A stretch of DNA of 64,000 bases from Salipaludibacillus neizhouensis (lineage in GTDB: Bacteria > Bacillota > Bacilli > Bacillales > Salisediminibacteriaceae): the NCBI RefSeq assembly GCF_002886185.1, contig NZ_KZ614146.1, forward strand, positions 1,348,930 to 1,412,929. The letters are read 5' to 3'. The translations under genes and the position numbers were made by a program. Positions 41,781 through 51,221 of this stretch are shown one piece after another. Position 1 is the stretch's first letter. Every line of letters begins with the position of its first letter. The notes under the pieces are model-generated. The model worked only from the letters and a program-made list of their open reading frames with translations, was not told where the DNA came from and did not search any database.

Positions 41781-42006
41781 CCAGCTGTGATGAACCTTTT
41801 TAAGTATAAATTACTTAATCATAATATACAGATTCATTTAATCGTAACCCTAATGTTCATGATTAGTTCTGTTGAATGCTAAAATGAAGTTGTAGGCTGT
41901 TTTTAAAAAGGGGAAAGAGTAATTTTTGCAACAGAAAAAGCAGAATAAAAACTATCTTTGTTACAAAAAGGGCTATTAGAATTTTTCATTTATAGCAAAC
42001 AAAAAA

Positions 42007-42032
42007 CTTTCGTTTATTTTTGTTTACCTTTC
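42007..42032 (-). promoter_or_regulatory. Probable DeoR operator, Tct operon
   Basis: On the minus strand, GAAAGGTAAACAAAAATAAA continues as CGAAAG. It resembles tracts upstream of dhaK (47576-47594) and rpiB (51114-51132). A further T-rich tract follows at 42073-42100. Confidence 0.5.
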
Positions 42033-42100
42033 GTTTGTTATCTTATGATTATATTATTAACTTTTTTTGTTATTTAATTTTGTTTTTTTGTTATTTTAAG

Positions 42101-42128
42101 TTGACAAAATAAAAATAAATGATAATAT
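42101..42128 (+). promoter_or_regulatory. Promoter of the Tct operon
   Basis: TTGACA (42101-42106), a 16-bp spacer and TAATAT (42123-42128). It lies immediately upstream of a cre-like box. Confidence 0.65.
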
Positions 42129-42144
42129 AAAGAAAGTAAGGTGA

Positions 42145-42158
42145 TGAAAACGGTTACA
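42145..42158 (+). promoter_or_regulatory. Cre-like CcpA box
   Basis: TGAAAACGGTTACA matches the consensus at 13 of 14 positions. It lies about 17 bp past the -10 box, a typical roadblock position. Confidence 0.7.
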
Positions 42159-42212
42159 AAAATAGGACATTAAAATTCTGAATTTTACTACTACTTTTAA
42201 GGAGGGAGAAGG

Positions 42213-43049
42213 ATGACAATGAAATTTGGATGTCATGGATCTACATGGGAATTAGATTATGACAAGGAATGTGACTATCTGGATAAAATAATGGATACCG
42301 TCAAGGTAGCAGGATTTAAGGGTATTGACGTTCAAGTAGCATTATTAGGAAAATATAAAAATGAGCCTGAAAGACTTAAAGAGGAGCTTGCAAAAAGAGA
42401 AATAGAGTTGGCTGCCTTAACTGTTCCGTTTACTTGGTTAAGAGAACAGGAATCGGATGAGGAGAAAGGGCATGCAAATTATTACATTAATTATTTGAAA
42501 CATTTTCCTGGTTCTGTTATGAATGTTCCTGCTAGAGTAGGTCCAAACAGAGATAGTTTATTAAGGAGACAAACAGAAATTATTAGTTGTGTCAATGATC
42601 TTGGAAAACGTGCATACGAAAATGGAGTCACAGCGTCTTTTCATCCTGCATCTCCAAAAACCTCTTATTTTAGAATAAAAGAAGACTATGATGTTCTTTT
42701 TGAGAAACTAGATACAAAGTATATTGGTTACACTCCAGATGCAGGTCATATTATGGCTGGCGGAATGGATCCTATCGAAATTATAAAAAATAACTTATCT
42801 ATTATAAAACATATTCATATTAAAGATTGTTCAAATACTTTTGAATGGAGAAAAATGGGGACAGGAGATATTGATTTTCTGGCAATTATGGAAACGCTTT
42901 ATAACAATCATTATAGTGGATGGATTATGGTCGAAGAGGAAACAGAAGAAGCATCTCAAGATCCTGATAATGTTATTCTTGAAGTTAGTAAATATATTAA
43001 TAGTCATTTACTTCCCATTACTAGAGGAGTAAAAAGTAGTTTTCAATAA
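42213..43049 (+). CDS. Sugar phosphate isomerase/epimerase-like TIM-barrel protein
   Basis: A 278-residue AP-endonuclease-2/xylose-isomerase-like barrel. Metal-site residues are visible in ASFHPASPK, YTPDAGHIMAGG, IKHIHIKDC and GWIMVEEE. Members include hydroxypyruvate isomerase, tagatose epimerases, IolE and 3-oxo-isoapionate decarboxylase (OiaC), so the exact reaction is open. As first gene of the operon with Tct transporter and PdxA2-like dehydrogenase, it probably acts on the imported C4-C5 acid or its keto derivative. A strong SD, GGAGGGAGAAGG, precedes it. Confidence 0.82.
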   Translation: MTMKFGCHGSTWELDYDKECDYLDKIMDTVKVAGFKGIDVQVALLGKYKNEPERLKEELAKREIELAALTVPFTWLREQESDEEKGHANYYINYLKHFPGSVMNVPARVGPNRDSLLRRQTEIISCVNDLGKRAYENGVTASFHPASPKTSYFRIKEDYDVLFEKLDTKYIGYTPDAGHIMAGGMDPIEIIKNNLSIIKHIHIKDCSNTFEWRKMGTGDIDFLAIMETLYNNHYSGWIMVEEETEEASQDPDNVILEVSKYINSHLLPITRGVKSSFQ

Positions 43050-43106
43050 GTTCAGAGATTTAAAAAATCATAACTTAAAATAGAAAATTAAAAGGGGGAA
43101 TTAATA

Positions 43107-44102
43107 ATGAAAAAATTAATGGGTAGTATTCTTCTGGTTGGTCTTGTATCTATATTAGCAGCATGCGGTGGGGGTTCAGAGCAATCTGGTGGATCTTCTG
43201 ATGAAGGTGTAGCTGCAGAAACTACTTATCCTGAAAGAAACATTGAAATTCTAGTAGGGCATGGTGCAGGTGGAGGAACTGATATGTTTACAAGAGCAGT
43301 AACAAAAGAATTAGAAGGGATCTTAGATGTTAATATCAATGTTGTCAACCAAGAAGGCGGAGCAGGGGTTATCGCAGCGAAAAATGCATTTAATGCACCT
43401 GCTGATGGTTATACTTTAGTTGGAGATGCAGCATTTCCTATCACAACTGCAGCGGGTACTAATGAACAAGGGCTAGAAGGCTTTATACCAGTTGCTCGTT
43501 TCCAAAGTGATACTTATGGTTTATGGGTAGATCCTGCAAAGTATGAAAGCATTGATGATTTTATTCAAGCAGCAAAAGATAATCCTGGAAAGCTTACAAT
43601 TGGTGGTACAGGATCTATGGGAATGGATGAAATTACAGTATTTTTACTTGGGCAAGCAGCAGAAGTTGATATAAGCTTTGTTCCAATGTCAGGCTCAGGT
43701 GAAATGCATGCTGGTGTTATTGGTGGTCATTTAGATGCAATGGTAGATGAGTTTGGTCCAACAAAAGCTTTATATGAGGATGGATCAGTCAAGCCACTTG
43801 TAGCATTTTCAGAAGAAAAATTAGAGCAATTCCCTGATCTTCCAACTACTGTAGAAAAAGGTTGGGATTTAACCGATGGAAATGAACGCGGCTTCTACAT
43901 TAAAACGGGAACAGACCCAGAAATCATTAAAGTTTTAGAAGATGCGATGAAAACAGCCTATGACTCGGAAGAATATCAAAAATATGAAGAAGAAAACTAC
44001 CTACATTTAAGAGAAGGTTGGTTGAACTCTGAAGAATTCACAGCACGTACGGAAGAATTAATTGAGAAGTATACAGGTGTTATGGCAAAACTTCAAAAAT
44101 AA
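43107..44102 (+). CDS. Tripartite tricarboxylate transporter solute-binding lipoprotein (TctC/Bug)
   Basis: A 331-residue binding protein with lipobox LAACG (Cys20) and a Gly/Ser-rich linker. The TctC fold motifs are VGHGAGGGTDMFTRAVTKEL, VVNQEGGAGVIAAKNAF, ADGYTLVGDAA and TIGGTGSMGMDE. It delivers a carboxylated substrate to TctAB; the ligand is inferred to be an acid sugar from context. A stable hairpin at 44113-44133 after the gene may protect its mRNA and raise expression. Confidence 0.92.
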   Translation: MKKLMGSILLVGLVSILAACGGGSEQSGGSSDEGVAAETTYPERNIEILVGHGAGGGTDMFTRAVTKELEGILDVNINVVNQEGGAGVIAAKNAFNAPADGYTLVGDAAFPITTAAGTNEQGLEGFIPVARFQSDTYGLWVDPAKYESIDDFIQAAKDNPGKLTIGGTGSMGMDEITVFLLGQAAEVDISFVPMSGSGEMHAGVIGGHLDAMVDEFGPTKALYEDGSVKPLVAFSEEKLEQFPDLPTTVEKGWDLTDGNERGFYIKTGTDPEIIKVLEDAMKTAYDSEEYQKYEEENYLHLREGWLNSEEFTARTEELIEKYTGVMAKLQK

Positions 44103-44112
44103 AAATGATAGT

Positions 44113-44133
44113 GTAGGAGGGTTAGCCTCCTAC
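44113..44133 (+). promoter_or_regulatory. mRNA hairpin after tctC
   Basis: GTAGGAGG pairs perfectly with CCTCCTAC around GTTAG. With no T run it is more likely a 3'-protecting or attenuating hairpin than a full terminator. Confidence 0.55.
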
Positions 44134-44162
44134 CTTATCTAAATTAGTGAGGAGGGATAAAA

Positions 44163-44681
44163 ATGAGCAATATAAAAAAAGATTATATATTCTACAGTAT
44201 AGTCATTGTATTTGCTATGATCTTTCTAACAATGACCCCGCAAATTAAAATTACTAATGCATCCTTTATTATCGGACCAAAGACTTGGCCTTATACATTA
44301 TTAATTTTATTATTGGTTTTGGGAGCTTATGGAATTATTAGTAGTTTCTTTAAATCAAAAAAAATACAAGAAACAGAAGCAACGGAGGATAATGAAGACA
44401 ATGAGCCTGAAAGAAGATTGTTTAAATTATCTATACCTATCGTTTGCTTAATAACTGTTATATTATATGTTCTATTACTTAGTGTATTTGGTTTTATTCT
44501 CTCTTCGCTTATATTTTTATATGGTTTATCCTTCTTGCTTGGAGAGAAAAAACAATTGAATGCAATCATATTTTCAATCGCAACAACGACAGTATTTGTC
44601 TTTTTATTTCCGGTTTTATTAAGCATTCCGTTACCTAGGGGGATGGGGGTATTCAGGCATTTCAGTCTACTATTCTATTAA
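44163..44681 (+). CDS. TctB-family small membrane subunit
   Basis: A 172-residue protein with four predicted transmembrane segments and an acidic cytoplasmic loop (EATEDNEDNEPERR) in the middle. Position between TctC and TctA and length fit TctB. Sequence conservation in this family is low, so gene order is the main evidence. Confidence 0.82.
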   Translation: MSNIKKDYIFYSIVIVFAMIFLTMTPQIKITNASFIIGPKTWPYTLLILLLVLGAYGIISSFFKSKKIQETEATEDNEDNEPERRLFKLSIPIVCLITVILYVLLLSVFGFILSSLIFLYGLSFLLGEKKQLNAIIFSIATTTVFVFLFPVLLSIPLPRGMGVFRHFSLLFY

Positions 44682-44704
44682 AAAATAAGGGAGGGGGGGA
44701 TAAT

Positions 44705-46216
44705 ATGTTTGAATATTTGATTACTGGTTTACTTAATGTGTTAACTGATCCAATGAATATCGTGATGTTACTTGCAGCAATTTTTATAGGCTATATTGGT
44801 GGTGCTATACCTGGAGTAAGTGGAACGATGCTAGTTGTTATAATGATTCCAGTAACATACACATTAGAGCCAGAAGCAGCTTTTATATTACTCACAGGTA
44901 TTTATGCCATCACATCATTTTCTGGAGCAATCAGTGCTATTTTACTTAGAACTCCAGGTACACCAGAAGCGGTAGTAACAACATTTGATGGCTATCCAAT
45001 GGCTCAGCAAGGAAACGCAGGCCGTGCGTTGGGGATAGCCATTCTTTGTTCAGTCGTTGGAGGCGTTATTGGAACATTATGTTTAATCACGATAACCCCA
45101 GCTCTTGCTAAAATAGCTTTATCCTTTTCATCTCCTGAATACTTTGCTTTAGCAGTCATGGGTCTGACTGTCGTTGCCTCTCTTAGCGGTAAAGAGTTAG
45201 CTAAAGGATTAATTGGTGTTTTATTTGGATTAATGATAGCAGTAATCGGAATGGATCCTTTAACTGGAACATTACGTTTTACATTTGGAACAACAGCTTT
45301 AACTTCTGGTATTAATTTAATACCAGTCATTATAGGACTTTTTGCTTTATCAGAATTTCTAAAGAAATCAAGAGATAGTCATGTTGTCCAAGAAGCTATT
45401 TCAAATGTGCAAACAAAAATCTTTGAGTTAGAAATTTTCAAGAAAATATATAGCACAATGGCTCGATCTTCAATTATAGGTGTATTCATAGGAATACTAC
45501 CTGGAGTAGGTGCAACAACAGCTTCCATGTTAAGTTACAGTGAAACAGTTAGATGGTCAAAAGAAAAAGAAAAAGCAACTTATGGAAAAGGTAATCCTAA
45601 AGGTATTGCTGCATCTGAAGCTTCGAATAATGCTGCAGCAATGGGAACGTTAGTACCCTTGCTTTCACTAGGTATTCCAGGTGGGGCAACAGCAGCTGTT
45701 CTATTAGGTGCTTTTATCTTACATGGCATGCAACCAGGTCCTATGTTATTTAAAACAGAACCTGAACTTATGTATACAATTTTTGCTGCTTTATTATTAG
45801 CTAATATTGCAATGTTAATTGTTTCAAAACCTTTCATCAAAATTTTCCAAAGAGTAGTGAATATTCCTTATTATGTATTGGGTCCATTAATTGTTGTATT
45901 TTGTGTAATTGGAACATACACAGTAAGAAATAACTACACGGATATTTTAATTATGGTATTGTTTGGAATACTAGGTTATACCCTTGAAAAATATAGATTC
46001 CCATTAGCAACTATTATTTTGGGGGTTGTATTAGGACCGCTTACGGAAAGCGAGTTTCGCCGCTCAGTTGAGATGGCAAATGGGGACTTTTCAGTATTTT
46101 TTACACGTCCAATTAGTTTAACCCTATTAATTATTTCTGCGTTAATGTTATTCTATCCAATGATTAATGACTACTTTAAAAAACGGAAATTAAAAAATAC
46201 TGATATTGCAGTTTGA
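44705..46216 (+). CDS. TctA-family large membrane subunit
   Basis: A 503-residue permease with about 11 transmembrane segments. Conserved TctA motifs: GAIPGVSGTMLVVIMIPVTY, TGIYAITSFSGAISAILLRT, PGTPEAVVTTFDGYPMAQQG, GILPGVGATTASMLSY, GIAASEASNNAAAMGTLVPL and SLGIPGGATAAVLLGAFILH. It forms the transport channel with TctB, driven by an ion gradient. The SD is a G-rich tract right before ATG. Confidence 0.94.
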   Translation: MFEYLITGLLNVLTDPMNIVMLLAAIFIGYIGGAIPGVSGTMLVVIMIPVTYTLEPEAAFILLTGIYAITSFSGAISAILLRTPGTPEAVVTTFDGYPMAQQGNAGRALGIAILCSVVGGVIGTLCLITITPALAKIALSFSSPEYFALAVMGLTVVASLSGKELAKGLIGVLFGLMIAVIGMDPLTGTLRFTFGTTALTSGINLIPVIIGLFALSEFLKKSRDSHVVQEAISNVQTKIFELEIFKKIYSTMARSSIIGVFIGILPGVGATTASMLSYSETVRWSKEKEKATYGKGNPKGIAASEASNNAAAMGTLVPLLSLGIPGGATAAVLLGAFILHGMQPGPMLFKTEPELMYTIFAALLLANIAMLIVSKPFIKIFQRVVNIPYYVLGPLIVVFCVIGTYTVRNNYTDILIMVLFGILGYTLEKYRFPLATIILGVVLGPLTESEFRRSVEMANGDFSVFFTRPISLTLLIISALMLFYPMINDYFKKRKLKNTDIAV

Positions 46217-46296
46217 TAAAAATGTGACGGCTACAGTTTTATTAAATATTTTAAAAATAATGAAGGCAGTTAGATACTTACTGAGGAGGAAAAATA

Positions 46297-47295
46297 ATGA
46301 ATAAACCTAAAATTGGATTGTTATACGGAGATGCTGCAGGTGTTGGACCAGAATTAGTGGCAAAGGCTTTAGCGAAGAAAGAAATTTTAGAATCAGCAAC
46401 TTGGATCTTAATGGGTGATGAAAGGGTTTTTAATAAAGGTGCTAATATAGTTAGTAAAGAATTAAACTATCAAAAAGTAGAAAATATAGATGAGGTTAAT
46501 CCAGAGGTTTCTTCACTTTGGTTAATAGATACAAAAGTTACAGATCCTGACGAGATTGAAATGGGTGTTCTTTCAGAGAAATCTGGGAAGGCTGCTGGAG
46601 ATAATTTAATGTTTGCTTTAAACCTTGCAAAAGATAATAAATTAGATGGTCTTTCTTATGCACCTATGAACAAAAGTGCACTCTATAAGGGAGGCTACGA
46701 GTTCATGGATGATATTCATTTAGTAGCTTCTGTTTTTGGTCTCAAATCAGGGTTTAGTGAAGTAAACGTAATGAATGATGTATGGTTTACACGTGTTACT
46801 TCACATATTCCGTTAAAAGAAATTGCTGAAAATATTACAAAAGATAATGTTTTAGAAAGTATCTATTTTGCTAATGAAATTGTATCTAAAGCTGGTATTA
46901 CTCCCAGATTAGCTGTTGCAGGTTTAAATCCACATGCTGGAGATGATGGATTATTAGGAGACGAAGAAAATGACATTATTATTCCTGCAATTGAAGAAGC
47001 TAAAAGCAACGGAGTAAATGCATTTGGACCTTTCCCTGCTGACACGATGTTCTTACGATTAGAAAAAGAAGGATATAATTGTTTATTAGCTATGTACCAC
47101 GATCAAGCTCAAATTGGTATGAAAACGATGGGCTTTAATAAAGGTGTAACAATTAGCGGTGGACTTCCTATCGTTATTACAACTGCTGCGCATGGTACAG
47201 CTTTTGATATAGCCGGAAAAAACATAGCAGATCCTGGTGCATTTGAGGAAGCTTTAAAGATGAGTGTAAAACTGATTAATAATGGATATAAGTAA
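46297..47295 (+). CDS. PdxA2-like 4-phospho-threonate/erythronate-type dehydrogenase
   Basis: A 332-residue PdxA-family NAD-dependent oxidative decarboxylase. GDAAGVGPELVAKAL opens the protein. Metal histidines lie in DDIHLVASVF, GLNPHAGDDGLLGDEE and TTAAHGTAFDIAGK, and YHDQAQIGMKTMGF is characteristic. PdxA2 enzymes convert 4-phospho-D-threonate or 4-phospho-D-erythronate to DHAP and CO2. The DUF1537 kinase that usually supplies the phosphate is not present in the window. It is the last gene of the Tct operon. Confidence 0.87.
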   Translation: MNKPKIGLLYGDAAGVGPELVAKALAKKEILESATWILMGDERVFNKGANIVSKELNYQKVENIDEVNPEVSSLWLIDTKVTDPDEIEMGVLSEKSGKAAGDNLMFALNLAKDNKLDGLSYAPMNKSALYKGGYEFMDDIHLVASVFGLKSGFSEVNVMNDVWFTRVTSHIPLKEIAENITKDNVLESIYFANEIVSKAGITPRLAVAGLNPHAGDDGLLGDEENDIIIPAIEEAKSNGVNAFGPFPADTMFLRLEKEGYNCLLAMYHDQAQIGMKTMGFNKGVTISGGLPIVITTAAHGTAFDIAGKNIADPGAFEEALKMSVKLINNGYK

Positions 47296-47444
47296 TATTC
47301 AAGTTAAAGCACAGTTAAACGACAGTGTTGATAATTAAAGGGAAACTTCTGAGACTTAGCAATTAATAAGTTATCATAAAAGCAGAATGCCTTTCCATAT
47401 AAGAATCAACAAAAGGATATATGAAAGACTATTAAAAGAGAAAG
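47296..47444. other. Intergenic, no gene seen
   Basis: Short non-coding stretch before the operon terminator. Confidence 0.4.
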
Positions 47445-47488
47445 GGAGTGTCTAGTCATTAGTTTGTGGCTATTAGACACTCTTTTTT
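47445..47488 (+). terminator. Terminator of the Tct/PdxA2 operon
   Basis: GAGTGTCTA pairs with TAGACACTC around a 19-nt loop, followed by TTTTTT. Confidence 0.85.
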
Positions 47489-47538
47489 AGAAATATGTTA
47501 ATAATCTCAAGTTTAACAATATGAATATAAAATGCAAA

Positions 47539-47594
47539 TTGACAGAAAATAAATAAAAGTTTAAAATAATAAATGAAAGTAAATAAAAGAAAAT
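47539..47594 (+). promoter_or_regulatory. dhaK promoter with DeoR-like operator tract
   Basis: TTGACA (47539-47544), 17-bp spacer, TAAAAT (47562-47567). AAAGTAAATAAAAGAAAAT (47576-47594) follows, similar to tracts at 42007 and 51114. Confidence 0.6.
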
Positions 47595-47638
47595 TAAAAT
47601 AGAAATGAAGATTCATATCCTTATAGGAGGTTCTTGAA

Positions 47639-48655
47639 ATGAAAAAAATTATAAATAATCCTGGTAATGTTGTTGAAGAAGCAATAGAAGGCTATATGTA
47701 TGCATACAAAGATTCATTAACAAAAGTCAACAATGTAAACGGAATCATCCGTAAGGATCTTAAAGATAAAGTTGCAATCATCATAGGTGGAGGAAGTGGA
47801 CATGAACCATTATTCCTTGGATTTGTCGGAGAAGGGCTTGCTGATGGAGTAGCAATTGGTAACGTATTCGCAGCACCAACGCCAAATACTATTCAAGACG
47901 TAGCAAAGTCTGTTGATCAAGGAAAAGGTGTTTTATTTATATATGGGAATTATGCAGGGGATGTTCTTAATTTTGATATGGCAACTGAATTATTAGAATT
48001 TGAGGAAATTCAAACACAAACCGTTTTAGTAGCGGATGATGTGGCATCAGCACCAGAAGAACGTAAAGGTGACCGCAGAGGAATTGCTGGAGATGTTGTT
48101 GTATTTAAAATTGCAGGTGCAGCATCCGAAAAAGGGTGGTCTTTACAGGAAGTAGTACGCGTAACACAAAAGGCAGCAGATCAAACATTTTCTATTGGTG
48201 TGGCTACAGCGCCAGGCTCCATTCCAGGAGAAGAGGAACCACCATTTGTACTAGGTGATGATGAAATCGAAATAGGTATGGGGATTCACGGAGAACCTGG
48301 AATGAAACGCACGAAACTAATGGAAGCAGATGATTTAACAGATGAGTTATTAGACATATTATTAAAGGAAAGTAAAATACAAACAGGTGATGAAGTAACT
48401 GTTTATGTAAACGGCTTAGGATCTACTACATTATTAGAATTACTTATAGTGAATCGTAGAGTAGCACAAATTTTAAATAAAAAAGGAATTAAAATATACG
48501 ATATGGATGTAAATAGTTACTGCACAACACAAGAAATGGGCGGGTTTTCTATTACATTTTTAAAATTAGATGATGAGTTAAAAGATTTATATGATGCTCC
48601 TGCCGATTCACCTTATTACAAAAAAACTCAAAAGATTGGAGAGGAAGTTAAATAA
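47639..48655 (+). CDS. DhaK-family kinase subunit (dihydroxyacetone or erythrulose kinase)
   Basis: A 338-residue DhaK domain protein. GGGSGHEPLFLGFVGEGLAD and the DhaK signature GNVFAAPTP are present. His217 in GMGIHGEPG is the residue that covalently binds the ketose substrate. With DhaL encoded next and no DhaM in the window, the kinase is probably ATP-dependent. In erythritol/threitol pathways the homologous kinase acts on erythrulose, which fits the isomerases that follow. Strong SD AGGAGG. It overlaps dhaL by one base. Confidence 0.92.
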   Translation: MKKIINNPGNVVEEAIEGYMYAYKDSLTKVNNVNGIIRKDLKDKVAIIIGGGSGHEPLFLGFVGEGLADGVAIGNVFAAPTPNTIQDVAKSVDQGKGVLFIYGNYAGDVLNFDMATELLEFEEIQTQTVLVADDVASAPEERKGDRRGIAGDVVVFKIAGAASEKGWSLQEVVRVTQKAADQTFSIGVATAPGSIPGEEEPPFVLGDDEIEIGMGIHGEPGMKRTKLMEADDLTDELLDILLKESKIQTGDEVTVYVNGLGSTTLLELLIVNRRVAQILNKKGIKIYDMDVNSYCTTQEMGGFSITFLKLDDELKDLYDAPADSPYYKKTQKIGEEVK

Positions 48656-49317
48656 TGTCTATTGAAACAGTAAACAGTGTGAACACAAGACAACTGAAAG
48701 ATATGTTTTTATATGTGGGGGACCAGGTAGTTGCATGTAAACCTTTACTTACTAAAATTGATAGTGCTATTGGGGATGGTGATCATGGCATAGGAATGTC
48801 TGTTGGTTTTACAAAGGCTGATGAGAATTTAAAAGCAAATGAATTTACATCAATTAATGATGTGTTTAAAACAATAGGCATGTCTATGATTTCCTCTATG
48901 GGTGGCGCATCAGGAATTATTTTCGGTACAATGTTTGTTGGAGGGATAAAAGGATTAGAAACGAAAGTTTCTTTAGATTTACCGTTATTAGCTGGGATTT
49001 TTAATAAAGCGTTAGAAGCTATAAAGCAACGTGGTAAAGCTGACCTTGGTGATAAAACTATGATTGATGCTTTGCAGCCTGCAGTTGAAGCTTTAGAAAA
49101 GAGCGCCGCAGCAAATGAAAGTTTAGTAGAAGGGCTTAGAAAGGCAGAGATTGCTGCACTTCAAGGAGTCGAAAATACAAAGCAGTATATTGCAAATTTC
49201 GGTAGAGCTAAATCTTTAGGAGAAAGAGCCATTGGTCATCAGGATGCAGGTGCTACTACGGTTTTGATTATTTTTAAATCAATGAAGGAATGGTTAGAAG
49301 GACAGGAAAATGGATAA
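48655..49317 (+). CDS. DhaL-family nucleotide-binding subunit
   Basis: A 220-residue DhaL/Dak2 domain protein. The magnesium-nucleotide motif IDSAIGDGDHGIGMSVG lies near residues 36-52. GGASGIIFGTMF and GDKTMIDALQPA are typical. It transfers phosphate to the ketose held by DhaK. The start overlaps the dhaK stop (TAATG), and the end overlaps the TIM gene by 8 bp, indicating tight translational coupling. Confidence 0.92.
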   Translation: MSIETVNSVNTRQLKDMFLYVGDQVVACKPLLTKIDSAIGDGDHGIGMSVGFTKADENLKANEFTSINDVFKTIGMSMISSMGGASGIIFGTMFVGGIKGLETKVSLDLPLLAGIFNKALEAIKQRGKADLGDKTMIDALQPAVEALEKSAAANESLVEGLRKAEIAALQGVENTKQYIANFGRAKSLGERAIGHQDAGATTVLIIFKSMKEWLEGQENG

Positions 49318-50083
49318 AATATGGGTTGGTACCAATTGGAAAATGACGAAGACGATATCTGAAGGAATCTCCTATACAAAGGAGCTTAAACATTTAGCTG
49401 AAAAGATTACTTCTGATATTGAATTGTTTATCATCCCTTCCCATACAGCTTTGATTGATATAAAGAGAGAGGTTTCTAATTCCAGGATCCGATTAGGTGC
49501 ACAAAATATGCACTGGGAAGATAACGGAGCGTATACTGGTGAAATCTCACCAAGAATGCTCCATGAAATAGGGATAGACTTAATTGAATTAGGTCATTCT
49601 GAGCGAAGGCAATATTTTAATGAAAATGATTATGAAATTAATAAAAAGATATTTGCTGCATTAAGATATGGGATGAAACCAATAATTTGTATTGGGGAAA
49701 ATATCGAACAAAAAAACAACTCTGCTTCCTATGAAACACTTGCTTCTCAACTAAAAATATGTCTAAACGGATTGACGGAAAAGGAGGCCAAACAGGTTCT
49801 TGTTGCTTATGAACCTGTTTGGGCAATTGGTGAAAAAGGAATTCCTGCTGATTCTAAATATGTAGGTGAAATACATACATACTTACGTCAAGTATTAGTT
49901 GAAATGTTTCCAGAAAGTGGTCTTCAAATCCCATTGTTGTATGGGGGAAGTGTAAACTTAGATAATTTTTTGAAATATATTGAGCAAAAAGATGTAAATG
50001 GTCTTTTTGTTGGAAGAACTGCTTGGAATATGGAGACGTTTACGGTAATGATCAAAGAGCTGGAGAAACATCTTTATAATTAA
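49310..50083 (+). CDS. Triosephosphate-isomerase-family protein (EryH/LerI-like)
   Basis: A 257-residue TIM-family isomerase. Active residues are visible: Asn9 and Lys11 in GTNWKM, His96 in ELGHSERR, Glu168 in AYEPVWAIG, and YGGSVN for phosphate binding. WVGTNWKMTKT differs from housekeeping TpiA (AGNWKMN) and resembles the TIM-like isomerases of erythritol pathways that act on erythrulose 1-phosphate. With DhaK/DhaL upstream and RpiB downstream, that role is favoured, although triose isomerisation is possible. Confidence 0.86.
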   Translation: MDKIWVGTNWKMTKTISEGISYTKELKHLAEKITSDIELFIIPSHTALIDIKREVSNSRIRLGAQNMHWEDNGAYTGEISPRMLHEIGIDLIELGHSERRQYFNENDYEINKKIFAALRYGMKPIICIGENIEQKNNSASYETLASQLKICLNGLTEKEAKQVLVAYEPVWAIGEKGIPADSKYVGEIHTYLRQVLVEMFPESGLQIPLLYGGSVNLDNFLKYIEQKDVNGLFVGRTAWNMETFTVMIKELEKHLYN

Positions 50084-50087
50084 AATG

Positions 50088-50119
50088 AAAAAAGGATACT
50101 CCTAGGAGTATCCTTTTTT
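50088..50119. terminator. Bidirectional perfect-palindrome terminator
   Basis: AAAAAAGGATACTCCTA and GGAGTATCCTTTTTT form a perfect stem between convergent TIM and deoR genes. Confidence 0.9.
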
Positions 50120-50143
50120 CTTATTCTAGATAAAAAGAGCTTT

Positions 50144-50911
50144 TTAAATAATTTCTATATTTTCTCGAACAATTTTGTTATGAAGTTCCTTATCTAAAGA
50201 TTTATCAGTGATAATCGTATCGATTTGCTCACATGTTGCAAAGGTGGCTATTGAGCTTGTTCCTATTTTGGAATAGTCCACCATCGCAACAATCTTATGA
50301 GCCTTTTCAACCATAAATTTTTTTAATTCTACTTCATATACATTAAAGTCTGTAAGTCCTTCTTCTATACTAAATCCGCTAGCAGATGTAAACATAGTGT
50401 CAATATTGATTTTATTCAATATACTTGTTCCTAGTAATCCCTCTAATGCCATTGAACCCATTCTGACCATTCCGCCTACTAATATGACATTAATTCCAGG
50501 ATTCTCTTTTAACTCGATAGCAGACGATAAACCGTTAGTTACAACGGTAATATTTAAGTTGGAACCTCTTAATAATTTTGCCAATTCAAGAGCTGTTGTA
50601 CTTGCATCAAGTAGTATGCAATCTTTTTGTCTAATATGTTTAATGGCCTTCTGACCTATGATTACTTTTGAATCACGGTTTTTCTTTTCGCGTTCAGAAA
50701 AGCTCTTCTTTGAAGAGAAGTCTTCATTTAAAACAGCCCCACCATGAGTGCGAGTTAACAGACCTTCTTCCTCTAAAATATTTAAATCAGTTCTTAATGT
50801 GGCTTCGGAAACATTTACATCTTTTGCTAAATCTTTAACAGTTACTCGTTTTTTTTTCTCAAGTATATTTAAAATTAATTGTCTTCTTTCACTTGCGAAT
50901 AATTTATTCAT
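50144..50911 (-). CDS. DeoR-family transcriptional regulator
   Basis: A 255-residue DeoR/GlpR-type repressor. The N-terminal winged helix RRQLILNILEKKKRVTVKDL, AKDVNVSEATLRTDLNILEE and RTHGGAV is typical, and the C-terminal sugar-phosphate sensing domain has ILLDASTTALELAKLL, TNGL and GGMVRMGSMALEG. It lies convergent to the kinase operon and divergent from rpiB. It probably represses the three transcripts that carry AAAGTAAA-type tracts and responds to a sugar phosphate. Confidence 0.92.
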   Translation of the reverse strand: MNKLFASERRQLILNILEKKKRVTVKDLAKDVNVSEATLRTDLNILEEEGLLTRTHGGAVLNEDFSSKKSFSEREKKNRDSKVIIGQKAIKHIRQKDCILLDASTTALELAKLLRGSNLNITVVTNGLSSAIELKENPGINVILVGGMVRMGSMALEGLLGTSILNKINIDTMFTSASGFSIEEGLTDFNVYEVELKKFMVEKAHKIVAMVDYSKIGTSSIATFATCEQIDTIITDKSLDKELHNKIVRENIEII

Positions 50912-51113
50912 AATTACCCCTCTTTATTTTGATATTCCATTAATCATTTGAATATAAATAAAAACAAAAAAAATAAAAAGTTAAATAAAACATATTACCT
51001 GTATTATAAGTCTAATTCAGGTCTAATTCAAGTCAAATCTCTTATGAATTCGTATTTTCAGAGGTAAAAAATGATAATTAATTTTAAAATATAAATATAT
51101 CTTCGATAAAACA
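50912..51113. other. deoR-rpiB intergenic region
   Basis: A-rich non-coding DNA with AATAAAAACAAAAAAAATAA (50957-50976), which resembles the other operator-like tracts and may serve deoR autoregulation. Confidence 0.45.
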
Positions 51114-51162
51114 AAAGTAAACGAAAATAAACATTGAAAAATAAAAACAAATGTAATAAAAT
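51114..51162 (+). promoter_or_regulatory. rpiB promoter with DeoR-like operator
   Basis: AAAGTAAACGAAAATAAAC (51114-51132) overlaps the upstream edge of TTGAAA (51134-51139), which is 17 bp from TAAAAT (51157-51162). Confidence 0.6.
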
Positions 51163-51221
51163 AAGAATAGGGATAATAAATAAATAAAGTATATTAAAAG
51201 AAAACGAAAGGGGATTTTTAA

